This document shows positions 44,335-54,899 of a stretch of DNA of 64,000 bases, piece by piece; position 1 is the stretch's first letter, and the number at the start of each line of letters is the position of its first letter. Position numbers and translations under genes: made by a program. Source of the stretch: Scolanthus callimorphus (lineage: Eukaryota > Cnidaria > Anthozoa > Actiniaria > Edwardsiidae); NCBI GenBank assembly GCA_033964015.1, contig JAWWUD010000102.1, positions 248,001-312,000 on the forward strand, written 5' to 3'. Under the pieces are notes generated by a model. It saw nothing but the letters and a program-made list of their open reading frames with translations. It did no database searches and was not told the DNA's origin.

Positions 44335-45157
44335 GGAATTTTTTTTTTACTTTTTGCTTATAACCTCGTTTTCCTTTTTTGCATTGATTTGATAGTACAA
44401 ATAAGTAGAATCCTGAAATGTTTATATTTCCTTGTCTTGTTTTGGACCCAAGAAGGAAAAGTAACTGTCTAAAATTCATATTTTCTTTCCATTCTGGGAG
44501 GCAAAATCCTCCCTGTGTATTTCAGCAAAGTAAAAATTGTAACAAATCAGGTTGATAATTTTAGCCAGTCAATCCTAGTCTTCAATGCTGCTAGAAGCCA
44601 TTTTGAGAGTCAGGTATTGTTAGAGATCAATCCTTTTTTGTTTAATATTGACACAGATGCAAAGACAAGTCACTCAGCCCTGCAATGCAGGAGGAAAAGG
44701 TGAAATAGTTTGTAATATGTTTTCTCTTACACACCAACCCTTTCACAAAAGGTTGCTAGGGTTGCTACCTAACACTTCATAAACAGGCCCATTCCTCTGA
44801 TGGTTTATGGAAATTTATTCAAGGGAGGGAAATTATACAGTGTTCTGTCTGCAAATGATCTGGTTTGCTGGGTGCCAAAGCACTAGATGCTAATGAGTAG
44901 AGAATGTTGAAAAGCTGCTGTCAGTTGCAGTACAGTATTTGAAATGGGCCTGCTTTATCATTGTGCCCCAAGTTGTTCCAATGCCAAAGCATGCTTGTGT
45001 TACACTTAGCTTTTGGTTTTCTTAAATCAGGCCATTCCATTTAAAACTAGTAACCACCCTACACTCTAAATTGCTCTGTCCCTTTTGGAAATCCAAAACT
45101 CTTGTGTGGCCACTCTTGTGTGGCCACATGGACCCTGTGGAAATCCAGGCTCTCTTA

Positions 45158-45340
45158 CAGCCATTCTCAGTTCCATGCAGTCAGTGGGAAAAAAGCTTGC
45201 AAGCGAAAGCTCGTTTTTGTGTCTTGTCTAAGCAGGACAAGCCGGCGAAAGCATGTGCGTTGCCATGGAAACTTTGACAAAAAACGAGTTTTCGCTTGCA
45301 AGCTTTTTTCCCAGTGACCGCGTGTAACTGAGAATGGCTG
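45158..45340. mobile_element. 183-bp MITE with Tc1/mariner-type TA flanks
   Basis: TIRs start cagccattctcagtt, extend through 'aaaaaagcttgcaagcgaaa' and its mirror, and are flanked by TA at 45156-45157 and 45341-45342. The ends resemble the outer end of the transposon relic at about 49.55-49.67 kb. Non-coding. Confidence 0.8.
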
Positions 45341-45514
45341 TAACATAAACCCTGTGGAAACATCCGTCAAAATCAAAAGTCCCTTGGGGAAATCCAGGGT
45401 CAAAATAAGGAAGACCTCTGATGAAAATCCAGGTTCCAGGGGGGTTGCAAATTGTGAATGGATTGGCCGCCAATGTATGTAGTACTATCATTGATGTGTC
45501 AAATGTTTTGACAG

Positions 45515-45768
45515 CAATGAATGAGAGGACTGTAGGTGACAGCATCAACATGATACAGTCCATTGGTTTGTCCAAATACAGCAACACCTTCCATGAGCAC
45601 TCTGTAGATGGGCCAATGCTTGAAGCTTTCATCTACACACAATTTGGAAGACAGTTGATGCTGTCGATGGATATCTCTGAGGAAGACTGCCTAACACTTG
45701 TTCCAGAAATATACCGTCTTAAGGCACGGGGGTACAACAACCATGCATCCACAGTCAGTTCTTTGTAA
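45515..45768 (+). CDS. SAM-like domain exon of the host gene
   Basis: A frame open from 45421, with a possible acceptor (ttttgacag) at 45514, encodes a SAM-like fold pattern: 'INMIQSIGLSKYSNTF', 'HSVDGPMLEAF' and 'EIYRLKARG', ending in TAA. SAM domains mediate protein or RNA interaction. The central part is degenerate (LSMDISEEDC in place of an 'LG..G.R' turn). Assigning it to the same gene as the exons at 33.9-43.8 kb is inference. Confidence 0.5.
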
Positions 45769-45907
45769 ATATGACTGAGCTATCCATTTGAAAAAGTATC
45801 CTGAAAGTAGCAAATTTGCCAAATCTGGGACTGATCTTTGGGAAGGATATGATTTCCAAAAGGCCAGATAGTCATGAGCTCATAAAAGAAATAGTTGTGT
45901 GTGGTAT

Positions 45908-46376
45908 CTTTGCAGGCTTTCATAACCTGTCTAGCTAAACCATGGCAATTTTACTCAATTCAGGATATTTTTGTCAATGGCATTGTTTTGCCTGATAGAC
46001 GCTCTGATTGTTTGTGGTAGGAGAGAAACAATAATAGCAGAGCTGATAGGTCAGGAGTTGTTTTTATTGTTTACATTTTTACAAGAAATGTTGTTAGCTA
46101 AAAGTGAGGAGAATCCCTTCTGGTGAATGCTGTTGTGTTGTATCTTTGCAGGCTTTCATAACCTGTCTAGCTAAACCATGGCAATTTTACTCAATTCAGG
46201 ATATTTTTGTCAATGGTATTGTTTTGCCTGATATAGAGGCTCTGATTGTTTGTAGTAGGAGAAAAACAATAATAGCAGAGCTGATAGGTCTGCTGTTTTT
46301 ATTGTTTACATTTAAAAAAAAGGTTGTTAGCCCAAATGTGAGGATCAGAATCCCTTCTGGTGAATGCTGGTTGTAA
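45908..46376. repeat. Tandem duplication of ~236 bp
   Basis: The segment beginning atctttgcaggctttcataa occurs at about 45907 and again at about 46143, with roughly 90% or better identity by eye, including 'gatattttgtcaatgg' like words and 'gaatcccttctggtgaatgc'. It contains a splice-acceptor-like tttgcag. No coding function seen. Confidence 0.75.
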
Positions 46377-46893
46377 TAGAAAATGTTGCTTTTAACAGAA
46401 GTTTTCACACATATCCACATTCCTGGAATGTATTGACACAGCTGCCAGGCAATATCTGAAAGAGAACATGTCAAGTTGACCTTACTCAAATATTTATAAA
46501 AAAATTGTTCTTGGTTATACTGTGTAAGTTCTTTTCTGTATGGCTGGGTGGCTCCTTCACAACTGGCACCAGCATCTGATTACTACTGCAGTTCTTTGTC
46601 CAACCCTCGCACACACGTTTTATTAAAAATGCATTTGGCAGTTGTGATATTTCACAGGAAGCATGGACAAGATAAATTTTAAACATTTATTTTCTGGTTG
46701 GTAAGTTCTATCTGAATGAGTAGTTGAAATTAGTGAATTGATGTGCATAATTCTGCTGTTGGAAAATGAGTGAGGATAAATAAAATGTCACAAGCAATAC
46801 CCTTGTAAATTCCAAATGCATCTGGTGTCAGTAAGGTAAAAGCCAGGTTTTACATATTTGGATTCAATTTCTTATTAGACCTGAAGAGACCTT

Positions 46894-47098
46894 TGGGCTC
46901 CAGAAAATATCCATACCCCCCAAGGAAGGGTGTTGAAAAGCGACCCCCACCCCTCTGGAATTTCCAAAGAAATCAGCATTTGTATGGGAAAAATCAAGTA
47001 AATTGACGCCCACCCCACCCTCCGGAATTTCCAATCCCTTCCGTAGGGGGATAGATAATTCCTTGGGGGAGGGGGGGGGGGGTGGGTATTTTTTGGAA
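46894..47098. mobile_element. ~205-bp C/G-rich MITE
   Basis: Ends ggctccagaaaatatcca and the complement of ggttccaaaaaataccca, with shared C-rich and 'aaggaa' subterminal blocks. The paired 'ctggaatttccaa' and 'cggaatttccaa' motifs lie inside. The proline-rich minus-strand frames here are chance. Confidence 0.6.
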
Positions 47099-47513
47099 CC
47101 ACACATTTCAACTGTTGGTCAAAACGCTTTGAAGAGGAAGTCATGAATAAACCCTTGTGACCATAACCCTAACCATTTGTACAGTGTTGAAGTCAAAATT
47201 GTAGGAACATGTATTAGATCAAAATTAGAAGCTGGTTGTTTTCAGTCTGTGAGGACGGGCTTGCAGTTTGCCCCATTGGGTTAATTGGTTTTAAAAATGA
47301 CCCCTCACAGAAACAGAAAAAATAGAATTTATAATAATGACCTCCTTCTACATTGGAAATTATCTTCAAAATGACCCCATCAAAATAAAAATTATATAAT
47401 TATTCATTCTCCACAATCACACAGATTATAAATTACCAGCTCCTACCCTAGTACCCACACTGCAAATTTTCCTCTAGCTAGGAAACACAAGGACTCAGCA
47501 TTCTGGTTCTTAC

Positions 47514-47637
47514 CTTCTGCAAAGCTATTTCAAAGCATCGTTTAGGGTACTTCTGGCTGATATCTGAATTCCTCTTTAGCCAGCTTTTCGCAATGCCAAA
47601 GCATTTCTCGATCGGGTTTAGATCAGGGGAATATGGC
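47514..47637 (-). CDS. Transposase exon carrying the last catalytic acid (SPDLNPIE)
   Basis: Minus-strand exon between an acceptor (gactctag) at 47638 and a donor (GAAG|gtaaga) at 47514. It encodes 'PYSPDLNPIEKCFGIAK', the terminal motif of Tc1/mariner-type transposases. Phase-2 joining to the exon ending at 48175 gives an uninterrupted 'FLPPYSPDLNPIE'. Confidence 0.7.
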
Positions 47638-48174
47638 CTAGAGTCATAATTGCACTGTCAGGTATTTTTGTTTTTTGTTATAGAAAATATAAAAAACAGC
47701 GTTCAGTGGTATAACTAAGTAACACCTCTTTTTGAGACTATCATTTTTGTTTCTACACAGTGGGAAGTTATGCCCCCTCACCTTTCCAATCAAAGCTACG
47801 TAGTTGTGAAATAAACAAGCAATCAAAAATTTGGCATTTTCCAAAAAACAACCCTTTTAATTTCCTGTTGAGGACCCAGCCTGGATGTGTCTCCCATCAT
47901 TTGATGTATTGAGACCCCACTGGAGTAGCTTTTGTGACAAAATAATAGCAAAACTAGCACCATCTCTAAGATTATTCAACACAAATGACTCCTTATAGAA
48001 AAGAAATGTATATTCCGTTTGAATACACTAGATTTTATGTGATAAGCCATGAATTAAACACCATATGTTTTAGTGAAGTTATATAGAAACTTGATATCCG
48101 TTGGCATAAAAACAATGTCTTGCTGTTGTCATCTCGCATATAGCATCAAGCAGTACAAGCAATAGTATACTTAC

Positions 48175-48550
48175 GGAAGAAATACAACAATCCCTCCTTT
48201 CGATCTTATCATTTGGATGAAGGTTTCTGACTTGTGAATCGCACAGTTATCCAAGACCACTACTGAGCGTGGCTCACCATTTGCAAATGAGCCAACCAGG
48301 GGAGCTACAAATAGCTCCACAACAGATTCAAACAGCAGATGTGTCATAAGGGCCAACAATGACATGGGCTTGTACACCATCACATGACACTGCTCCCAAA
48401 ACACTATATCTGGTGCCACTGGTGAAGTTTCCCTTCCTTGACACACGGTTCCCCTTTAGGGAACGGGCAAACTTTCTCTTCAAAAACAAAAGCACTTGTG
48501 TTAGCATTTTTAACAAACAGGGTGTCAAGTTTCTATTTTTCAAGCACATT
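48175..48550 (-). pseudogene. Transposase exon carrying the second catalytic acid (VVLDNCAIH)
   Basis: Minus-strand frame 48550-48330 ('FTSGTRYSVLGAVSCDGV'), then a frame change near 48340, then to 48175: 'EPRSVVVLDNCAIHKS' and 'RSKGGIVVFLP', ending at a consensus donor (TTCC|gtaagt). The DNxxIH motif holds the second catalytic D. The frameshift disables this copy. Confidence 0.7.
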
Positions 48551-48789
48551 CACTTCCAATTAATTTCCAATTTTTTGTTGGCCAAACCCTTATAATTTTC
48601 CTCTTCTTTTTAGCTTTTTACAGCAAAAACTTGGGATATCCAGAAAATTTTGCAATAAAATTTGACACATTTCCAGTCCTCCTGACATTCTCTTTCAAAA
48701 TTTTCTATGGGGAATCGTGCCCGCAGCTGTTGGCCATATGCATCTACCCGCATAAGATATCAAGCTCTAACTATGAACTTGAACAGTTC

Positions 48790-48905
48790 TGTCATCTCTA
48801 GCAGATTCATCCAGAAACAGCAGCTGTTCTGGGCAAAAGTTTGAGATAAATCTTCCGAATATCGCGCGTTGCAGTTCGCTGCGTTCCCTGGCAATTAGGT
48901 GCATC
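48790..48905 (-). pseudogene. Transposase exon carrying the first catalytic acid (FLDESARDD)
   Basis: After an acceptor-like ttgcag, the minus strand encodes 'RERSELQRAIFGRFI' and 'CPEQLLFLDESARDDRT', the first-D region of this transposase type, then a stop. Sequence between this and 48550 is decayed. Confidence 0.55.
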
Positions 48906-49061
48906 TGCAATTGCAAGATTTAGAGCGGATTTCAGATGACTGGTAACACCAACTGCAAAGTGACTGGAACCAGTGACAGGAGTGATTGCAGAGTGATCAC
49001 AGTTGATAGGAAAAAATACACGAAGTCGCCTGAATGCTAGATAATGCAGAATTCAATTGCT

Positions 49062-49503
49062 ACAACACCTTTTTTAGGGTAATTTCCATCTGGCCCAAGC
49101 ATCTGTGTAGTGTTTGAATGGAGAACTTTTCGCCTGTCGTGTGATGAATCCATTGTTGGAGTTCGTCCAAGTAAAGTTCGGGATTATCCTCTAAAATCTT
49201 GCGTATCAGAAGTAAATCTGCAGCTTTGAATACAATATACAAAAAATACGATAAGATAACGTACCACAATAAAGAAAAGAGCAACAAATGGCTTGCATAC
49301 CAAAGCTTACCTGTTATCTGGCGATGCTTCGACTTCCTTCGAGGAGGATCGCTCACGCTTTGGGTGTCAGTGTACAGCTTGTTAATTTTGTAAACAAACC
49401 TTTCACTCACGAACAACCTTTGAGCGATTTCTCTGTTAGTCATTCCCTGGGTTTTCAACATTATCACCCGCCACCTCAGTGAATTGGGGAAAGACTTCAC
49501 CAT
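49062..49503 (-). CDS. Two-exon N-terminal HTH region of the spliced transposase
   Basis: Exon 1 (49503-49311) starts with ATG and 'MVKSFPNSLRWRVIMLK', then an HTH 'MTNREIAQRLFVSERFVYKI', ending at ATAACAG|gtaagc. An intron of 87 bp follows, with acceptor tattcaaag. Exon 2 (49223-49062) has 'ADLLLIRKILEDNPELYLDE' and 'FSIQTLHRCL', the second HTH of a Tc1/mariner-type paired domain. The joined frame is open. Together with the exons at 48.9-47.5 kb this is one minus-strand transposase gene. Confidence 0.7.
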
Positions 49504-49544
49504 TTACCCCCTTTTTCGCTTCTCATAAACAAACAAAATGGCTG

Positions 49545-49675
49545 CTCGAAACGTCAAACTCAATGGCTTGAACTAGCCATTTGTTGTCATGGAAACGGTT
49601 ACCAAAAACGGCTTTTGGCGCGCAAGTTTTCTAGCGGACCTGCACGTGTTACTGAGAACGGCTATAATCTTGGAG
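49545..49675. mobile_element. Outer end of the spliced Tc1/mariner-like element
   Basis: Read from the right, the end is tagccgttctcagtaacacg, followed by 'cttgcgcgcc', 'cgtttttggtaaccgtttcc' and 'atgacaac', with TA outside. It begins about 40 bp upstream of the transposase start and closely parallels the MITE TIR at 45158-45340. The matching left end was not found. Confidence 0.6.
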
Positions 49676-49679
49676 AAAT

Positions 49680-50140
49680 GAACTGCAATTTAAACCGTGT
49701 GAGCGATTGCTGAGATTTTTCATATTAACAAAAATCTTTGCTGGAAAGTTGAAAGTTGCATTTTTTTCAATTTGTTGCCGCAAAATGTATCATACAAAAT
49801 TTTCCAAGTAAAAAATAAAATTTCCTCACTCGGTTTTTTAGGTGTTATCATCTTGTAACGACACAGACAATTTGACGCCGATACCTTAAATCGTGCAAGG
49901 TCAGGAGCTTCGCGAAGGTGAAAATTTAACCTAAAATATAAGTGCTAGAAAAAGCGTGTAAAAATAATTAAAATACAGAAAATGAGTGGCGGGCAATACA
50001 AAAGAATGGGCTATTGATAACTAGGAAAACAGCTGACGCGTACGTTTGAGGTTTTAGAAATAGGACTCTATTAACTGAATTCAAGGAAAAAAAGTCAGAT
50101 TTTTAATTATTTACCCTGACCGAGACCTTAATTCTCGAAA
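49680..50140. other. No gene seen
   Basis: AT-rich spacer between the mariner-type element and the 3' end of the minus-strand LINE. Confidence 0.4.
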
Positions 50141-50332
50141 GCATTTTTTTTCTTTTTCCAGTGAATTTTATTAAACATTGGTTTTACAATACTTTGTTTT
50201 CTTTTTTACATTGATAATTATAACCCTAAAACAATAACAACCTAAAGACTAAACTAACTATCCCCACACAACTACAAGAAACTAAAACTACACAGGTACA
50301 ATATACAAGAAAAAAAAAACCGAAAGCACCAA

Positions 50333-50743
50333 CTAAAGAAATTGAACAACTGCGAGAAGAGGCCCCCATTTTTTATAATGAAAAACTAGATTCTGGTTTT
50401 CGAAGGCATTTGATTTTGCTATTTCGAAAACTGCTTTCACCCTTTTCAAGAGAAGGTTTCTACGCGGTTTGGTTTTGTTTAATTTACTTCGGAATATGTG
50501 ATATTTAGCCAAAATCAACAAATGGTTAATCAGCAAGGAGTTTTCAATGGTTGCTAGAACCCCAAGGAGAATGTCTGATTCTTTTAGGCGATACAGTTGA
50601 AGATTGAGGCTTGATAGCCAGGCTTGGAAAGCTTGCCAGAAAGATTGAACTTGGTTACAATAAAAAAAAAGATGCTCCAAGGTTTCGACATCCGATTGGC
50701 AAAAGGAACAAAGAGGCGATGGTTCGACACCAATTTTGTGCAA
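50333..50743 (-). pseudogene. L1-like ORF2 C-terminal cysteine region
   Basis: Contains 'PLCSFCQSDVETLEHLFFYC', the CxxC...H...C cluster of this clade, followed by 'ILAKYHIFRSKLNKTKP'. A frame change between 50,760 and 51,030 separates it from the RT part. Confidence 0.8.
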
Positions 50744-51031
50744 GTAGTTGTTTACCGGGATAATTCGATTAAGTATTTTATATTGAAATTATCGTAATTT
50801 TGTATCAAGCGTTACTTGAAACAGGGAGAATATAAATGTTCTTCCAGTCGAGAGGGGCAGACGGCGATGAGTATTTGAAGTCATATTTAGTCTGAGCAGT
50901 TGGGGGTGTAACAGATTTTGATATAAAAATGATTTCCAACTAAGTAGGTTTTATCATTGATCACAAGAAAGAAGTTATTATCATCAGATTTAGGTGTTAG
51001 CATCCTGCAAGATTTTATGTATGATTTCCAA

Positions 51032-52622
51032 CTAGAGGGGAAAGCGTGGTAGATTGCAAATAATTGAAAGACTTCGTTTCCTGAGAAATACGATGAGGAT
51101 ATTGAGCTCATTCTCAGTTTTCCATTGTGATCTAAAAGGTCTCTTACTTTTACCACCCCCTTGTCGAAGATACGGGTCGAAGTTGCACTGAAATAAAAGT
51201 TTCATTTGCAAAAAGGTTTTCCATACGGCTGGTGTATCGTCAAGGAATTTTTTAATAGTGATAACTCTTTGTGTTTTTAACATGTCTAAAATAATTGGGA
51301 TCTTAAGGCCACCCGCATCCAAATCGTTAATTATAGCTGATCGCTTGATTTTATCTGGCTTGTTTCTCCACAGAAAGTTAAAAATGGACGTGTTAATCTT
51401 TTTGATATAGTCTGTGTTCTTTGAAAGAGGGATTAAATTATAAAGGATCTTTGGTAATACAAAAGATTTGATAACCTGAATGCGTCTTAATAGTGTCAAA
51501 CCTATCCAGTTCCACATATTCATAACTTTTGCAATAGATTTAAGCACTTCGTCGAAATTCAGTTGTTTTAATAGGGCTCTATCGTAGCTAAAGTGAACAC
51601 CTAAAATTTTCACCGATTTACTTATTTTCTTTACACCCAACTCTTCTTCTGTTGTCTTTATCGGCCCTAGACCAAAAACCTCTGTTTTATCGCCATTTAC
51701 TTTAAGCCCTGAAAAGGCTCTAAACATTGCCAGTTTATGCAGTAAGAATTGGTATGATAATCGGCCGCGAGTAAAGATTGTTAGATCGTCAGCAAAGATA
51801 ACTGTTTTCATCTCTTCGTCACCTATTTTAATACCTTTGATATTTTCGTCGTCCCTTATTGAGGTTGCCAAAGTCTCTAGTACGAGTATGAAAAGATAGG
51901 CAGAGAGGGGGTCCCCTTGGCGCACCCCCCTGTTTACCGCAAAGTATGGTGTGAAAAATCCATTACTCATGACGCAGCTAGTTATGTTTTTGTAAAAGAT
52001 CCTCACCCAATCAAGAAATGTTGGTCCAAATTTCATTGTTTCAAGTGTTCTAAACATAAACTCAATATCAAGGGAATCAAACGCTTTTTCAAAATCGATC
52101 GTGATAAGCAAGCCTTCTATACTTTGTGATTCGCAGTAGAATAGCATATCATCAATAGTGCGTATAGCATCGAATATTGATCTCCCCTTAACAAAGGCTG
52201 ACTGACTTTCATGTATAAGAAAAGGTAGCACCTTCTCAAGTCTTTTGGCGATACAATTTGAGCCGATTTTGACATCGGTATTGATCAAGGAGATAGGGCG
52301 CCAGTTTACAAGCGTCGATCTTTTTCTTTCTTCTCGATCAGTTTAATTATAGCCTGTTTTTGAGTAGTCGAAAGTTCTCCGTGTACTCTAGAGTAATTTA
52401 AGCATTCTACTAGAAGATCGCCGAGGGCTATCCAAAATGTCTTGTAAAACTCAATTGGTAACCCGTCGTTTCCTGGCGTTTTATTCTTCTTAAAGGTAGA
52501 CAAAGTATTAAAGCATTCCGCAATCGTGAAATCCCCCTCACACGATTTTTGCATATCACTATCAAGTTTACGTAATTGTGGGGTGTTGAGGAAGGGGCAG
52601 GACAGCTCGTCGGCTGGATCAA
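51032..52622 (-). pseudogene. L1-like ORF2 reverse transcriptase, frameshifted
   Basis: 52554-52306 holds 'GNDGLPIEF' and 'TQKQAIIKLIEKK'. After a frame change near 52310, 52288-51032 holds 'SAFVKGRSIFDAI', 'TIDFEKAFDSLD' (motif A), 'RQGDPLSAYLF' and 'IFADDLTIF' (motif C with intact FADD). Catalytic residues survive; the breaks are indels in homopolymer-rich sequence. Confidence 0.85.
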
Positions 52623-53043
52623 CGGGATGTCTTCGGTAAAGATCGCAGTAAAATTGATGAATCTCGTCCAGTACTCGCTTTGGATTAGTGGCTTCCGTAC
52701 CGTCCGAAACTTTAAGCTTTCTAATTGCGGTCTTTTTCTTTGAGATCTTTTTTAGTTGGGAAAGTATTTTGAATTTTTCTCTCCTTTCTCATACCGTTGT
52801 ACTCGTGATCTCACTATAGAACCTTGTGTAATATAATCATTTGCCGCCTCATACTCCAATTTTATCGCGTCTAAGTTGTTTATATTCTCAGCAGAAGGTG
52901 TGCGGGCGCATAATTCATCAAGGCACCTGAGTTTCTTTTCAATACGTCTTAGATCGTCTCTGCGCTCCCTTGCTTTCTCTTTGCTGTATTTAATTGATTC
53001 CAAGCGAATACTGTATTTAATCCAGTCCGAGCGAACACGCGGG

Positions 53044-53907
53044 TCAGAAAAATTTTGTGTATCCTCCTAGTTCTTCAATTTTAGCATTTATCATAGAAAC
53101 ATAGTTTTGGTCATCTGAAAGGCTAGTATTGTATTTCCAGGATGAACGTCCGGAATTCTGGAATTCCAGGCTATCTATATTCAAAAGGATTGCTGAATGG
53201 TCAGTTTGTATTGCTGTTTTCACTTTTACGTCTTCAATTTCATCTTGCAGAAAATCACTTATCAGCCAAAAGTCTAATCGTCTCTGAAGGAGTGTTTTTT
53301 TCTGACGCCACGTAAAGCGTTTTAAATCGGGGTTTCTTGCCCTCCAAATGTCGATCAGATCATTTTCTTGCATATTTCTCTTTAAAACATTGGAAGATTC
53401 TTTGATATATAAATTGCCGCCCGAACCGTCAAGAAGCGGGTCTAGAATAACATTCCAATCACCACCTAAAATAAAATTCGATAGGGAAGCAGCTTGATAA
53501 TCACTAATCATTTGCCCTATTGTTGTAAAAAAAGAAATCTGTTCGTTCACATGATTTGGTGCATATACATTAATGAGAAGAAAAGGGGTATCTTGAATAA
53601 CAACATCTAGAAAAATGAATCGCCCATCCTTATCTCTTTGACAGGACTTAATTTGAAAATCTAGATTTTCCCGAATCAAGATCGCCGTGCCCCTGCTCTG
53701 TGAAGTTCCATGCGCATAAATAAATTCGCCTCTCCATAGCTTTCTCCATTCCGATTCAACATTCTTGGTGCTATGTACTTCTTGCAAATAAATAATGTCA
53801 GCACCCTGGCGGTTCAGCCAAGTGAAAACTCTTTGCCTTTTTTCTTTAGAACAAAGCCCGCGAAGGTTTAGAGAAAGCAATTTAAATTGACAATGAGTTG
53901 GTTCCAT
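53044..53907 (-). CDS. L1-like ORF2 endonuclease domain, apparently intact
   Basis: 287 codons from ATG. AP-endonuclease landmarks in order: 'LSLNLRGL', 'YLQEVHS' (catalytic E), 'RGTAILI', 'NVYAPN', 'GGDWNVI', 'RRLDFWLISD' and 'QTDHSAI' (catalytic DH). All expected residues are present. ORF2 continues downstream after a frame change near 53,040. In this clade the enzyme nicks the target to prime reverse transcription. Confidence 0.85.
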   Translation of the reverse strand: MEPTHCQFKLLSLNLRGLCSKEKRQRVFTWLNRQGADIIYLQEVHSTKNVESEWRKLWRGEFIYAHGTSQSRGTAILIRENLDFQIKSCQRDKDGRFIFLDVVIQDTPFLLINVYAPNHVNEQISFFTTIGQMISDYQAASLSNFILGGDWNVILDPLLDGSGGNLYIKESSNVLKRNMQENDLIDIWRARNPDLKRFTWRQKKTLLQRRLDFWLISDFLQDEIEDVKVKTAIQTDHSAILLNIDSLEFQNSGRSSWKYNTSLSDDQNYVSMINAKIEELGGYTKFF

Positions 53908-54414
53908 TATGGTGAAACTAAAGGATAATAGTGGTAATGGGGCATTCCAATCCCTATTGTCATGTTCACAATTGGTGCATAAAACACAAAAACATTTAGT
54001 TCATAAATAAGAAAACTAGCAATCCAAAAACAAAAATCTAGAAACCAAAATGTCATTGATTTATAGAATAAGCTGTTATACAAGACTGTATCTGAAATTG
54101 ATGTGTTCATAGTATTCAGATTGCAAACTAGCCCAGTAAAGAAACATTTCTAGTACTTCTCAGCAAAACTCCGTATGGTTTATAAAGAAATAGATGCCTA
54201 CTTAAGGATTCATCTTATGACAGGCAGATGCGTAGATATTTGATTCATAAATTTTCTTACATACTTAGTATTACTAGCAAGAAGAGATTAAGATAAATTA
54301 TGACCATTTCCTTAGTCAGATATTTATAACCGGGCAAAGAAAAGCTCGGTCAAGCTCAACGCTCTTCAGCTCCAAATGCAGGAAAGGGTCAAGTCACAAC
54401 AATTTTATTGCACA

Positions 54415-54880
54415 TTACGATTTCTTCTGTTTTACCTCCCTGTAAATCTCGGGTAGTGCCGAGGCATTATATGAGTCACCTTCAACATTTAACGAGCGAC
54501 CCAAAACCTTGGCTTGCTTGCCCATCTCCTTTGCCTTCTCCATTGCTTTGATTAAAATGACTCTTTCTTTTTGAATTTCCCGCGGATAATCATGAGTAAT
54601 ATATACGCCTGGATAACTTGTAGAGTTGACTAATTTCCCTTTCTTCATAAAAGTGAAGTCTCTATGTTGTTCTGATATGAAACGGGCAATGATTGGTCTT
54701 GGTCGTCCATCTTGTCTTGCTTTGTCCACTCGGTGTACTGCATGGAAGCCTACATCTTGGATATTCGGGAGGCCAAGCTCTTTGTGCAGCAATTCCCGTA
54801 TTATCTTCTCGCAACTTTCTCCTTCTTTTTCAGGTATCCCCTTAAAATTCAGATTTTCTCTTGGGAATTTGGATATAACA
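54415..54880 (-). pseudogene. L1-like ORF1 protein, truncated
   Basis: Open from about 54880 ('ENLNFKGIPEKEGESCEKII'), continuing 'LLHKELGLPNIQDVGFHAVH' and 'PRPIIARFISEQHRDF', then 'THDYPREIQKERVIL', to a stop at 54415. This is the RRM/C-terminal part of L1-type ORF1 nucleic-acid chaperones. The N-terminal coiled coil is missing because the element is 5'-truncated. Confidence 0.8.
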
Positions 54881-54899
54881 TTTATTGCGCAAAATCTAC

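Larger units (their letters stand above)
50150..54890 (-). mobile_element. L1-like LINE, 5'-truncated in ORF1
   Basis: Minus strand: ORF1 C-terminal part (about 54880-54415), ORF2 endonuclease (53907-53044), linker (53003-52752), RT (52622-51032) and C-terminal cysteine region (50743-50333). The 3' end lies near 50,150, next to a T-rich tract on the plus strand (an A-rich tail on the element strand). Only frameshifts in ORF2 break it. No target duplication was identified. Confidence 0.85.

Noticed and set aside
46864..47144. Proline-rich secreted protein
   Set aside because: The frames come from C/G-rich MITE ends.
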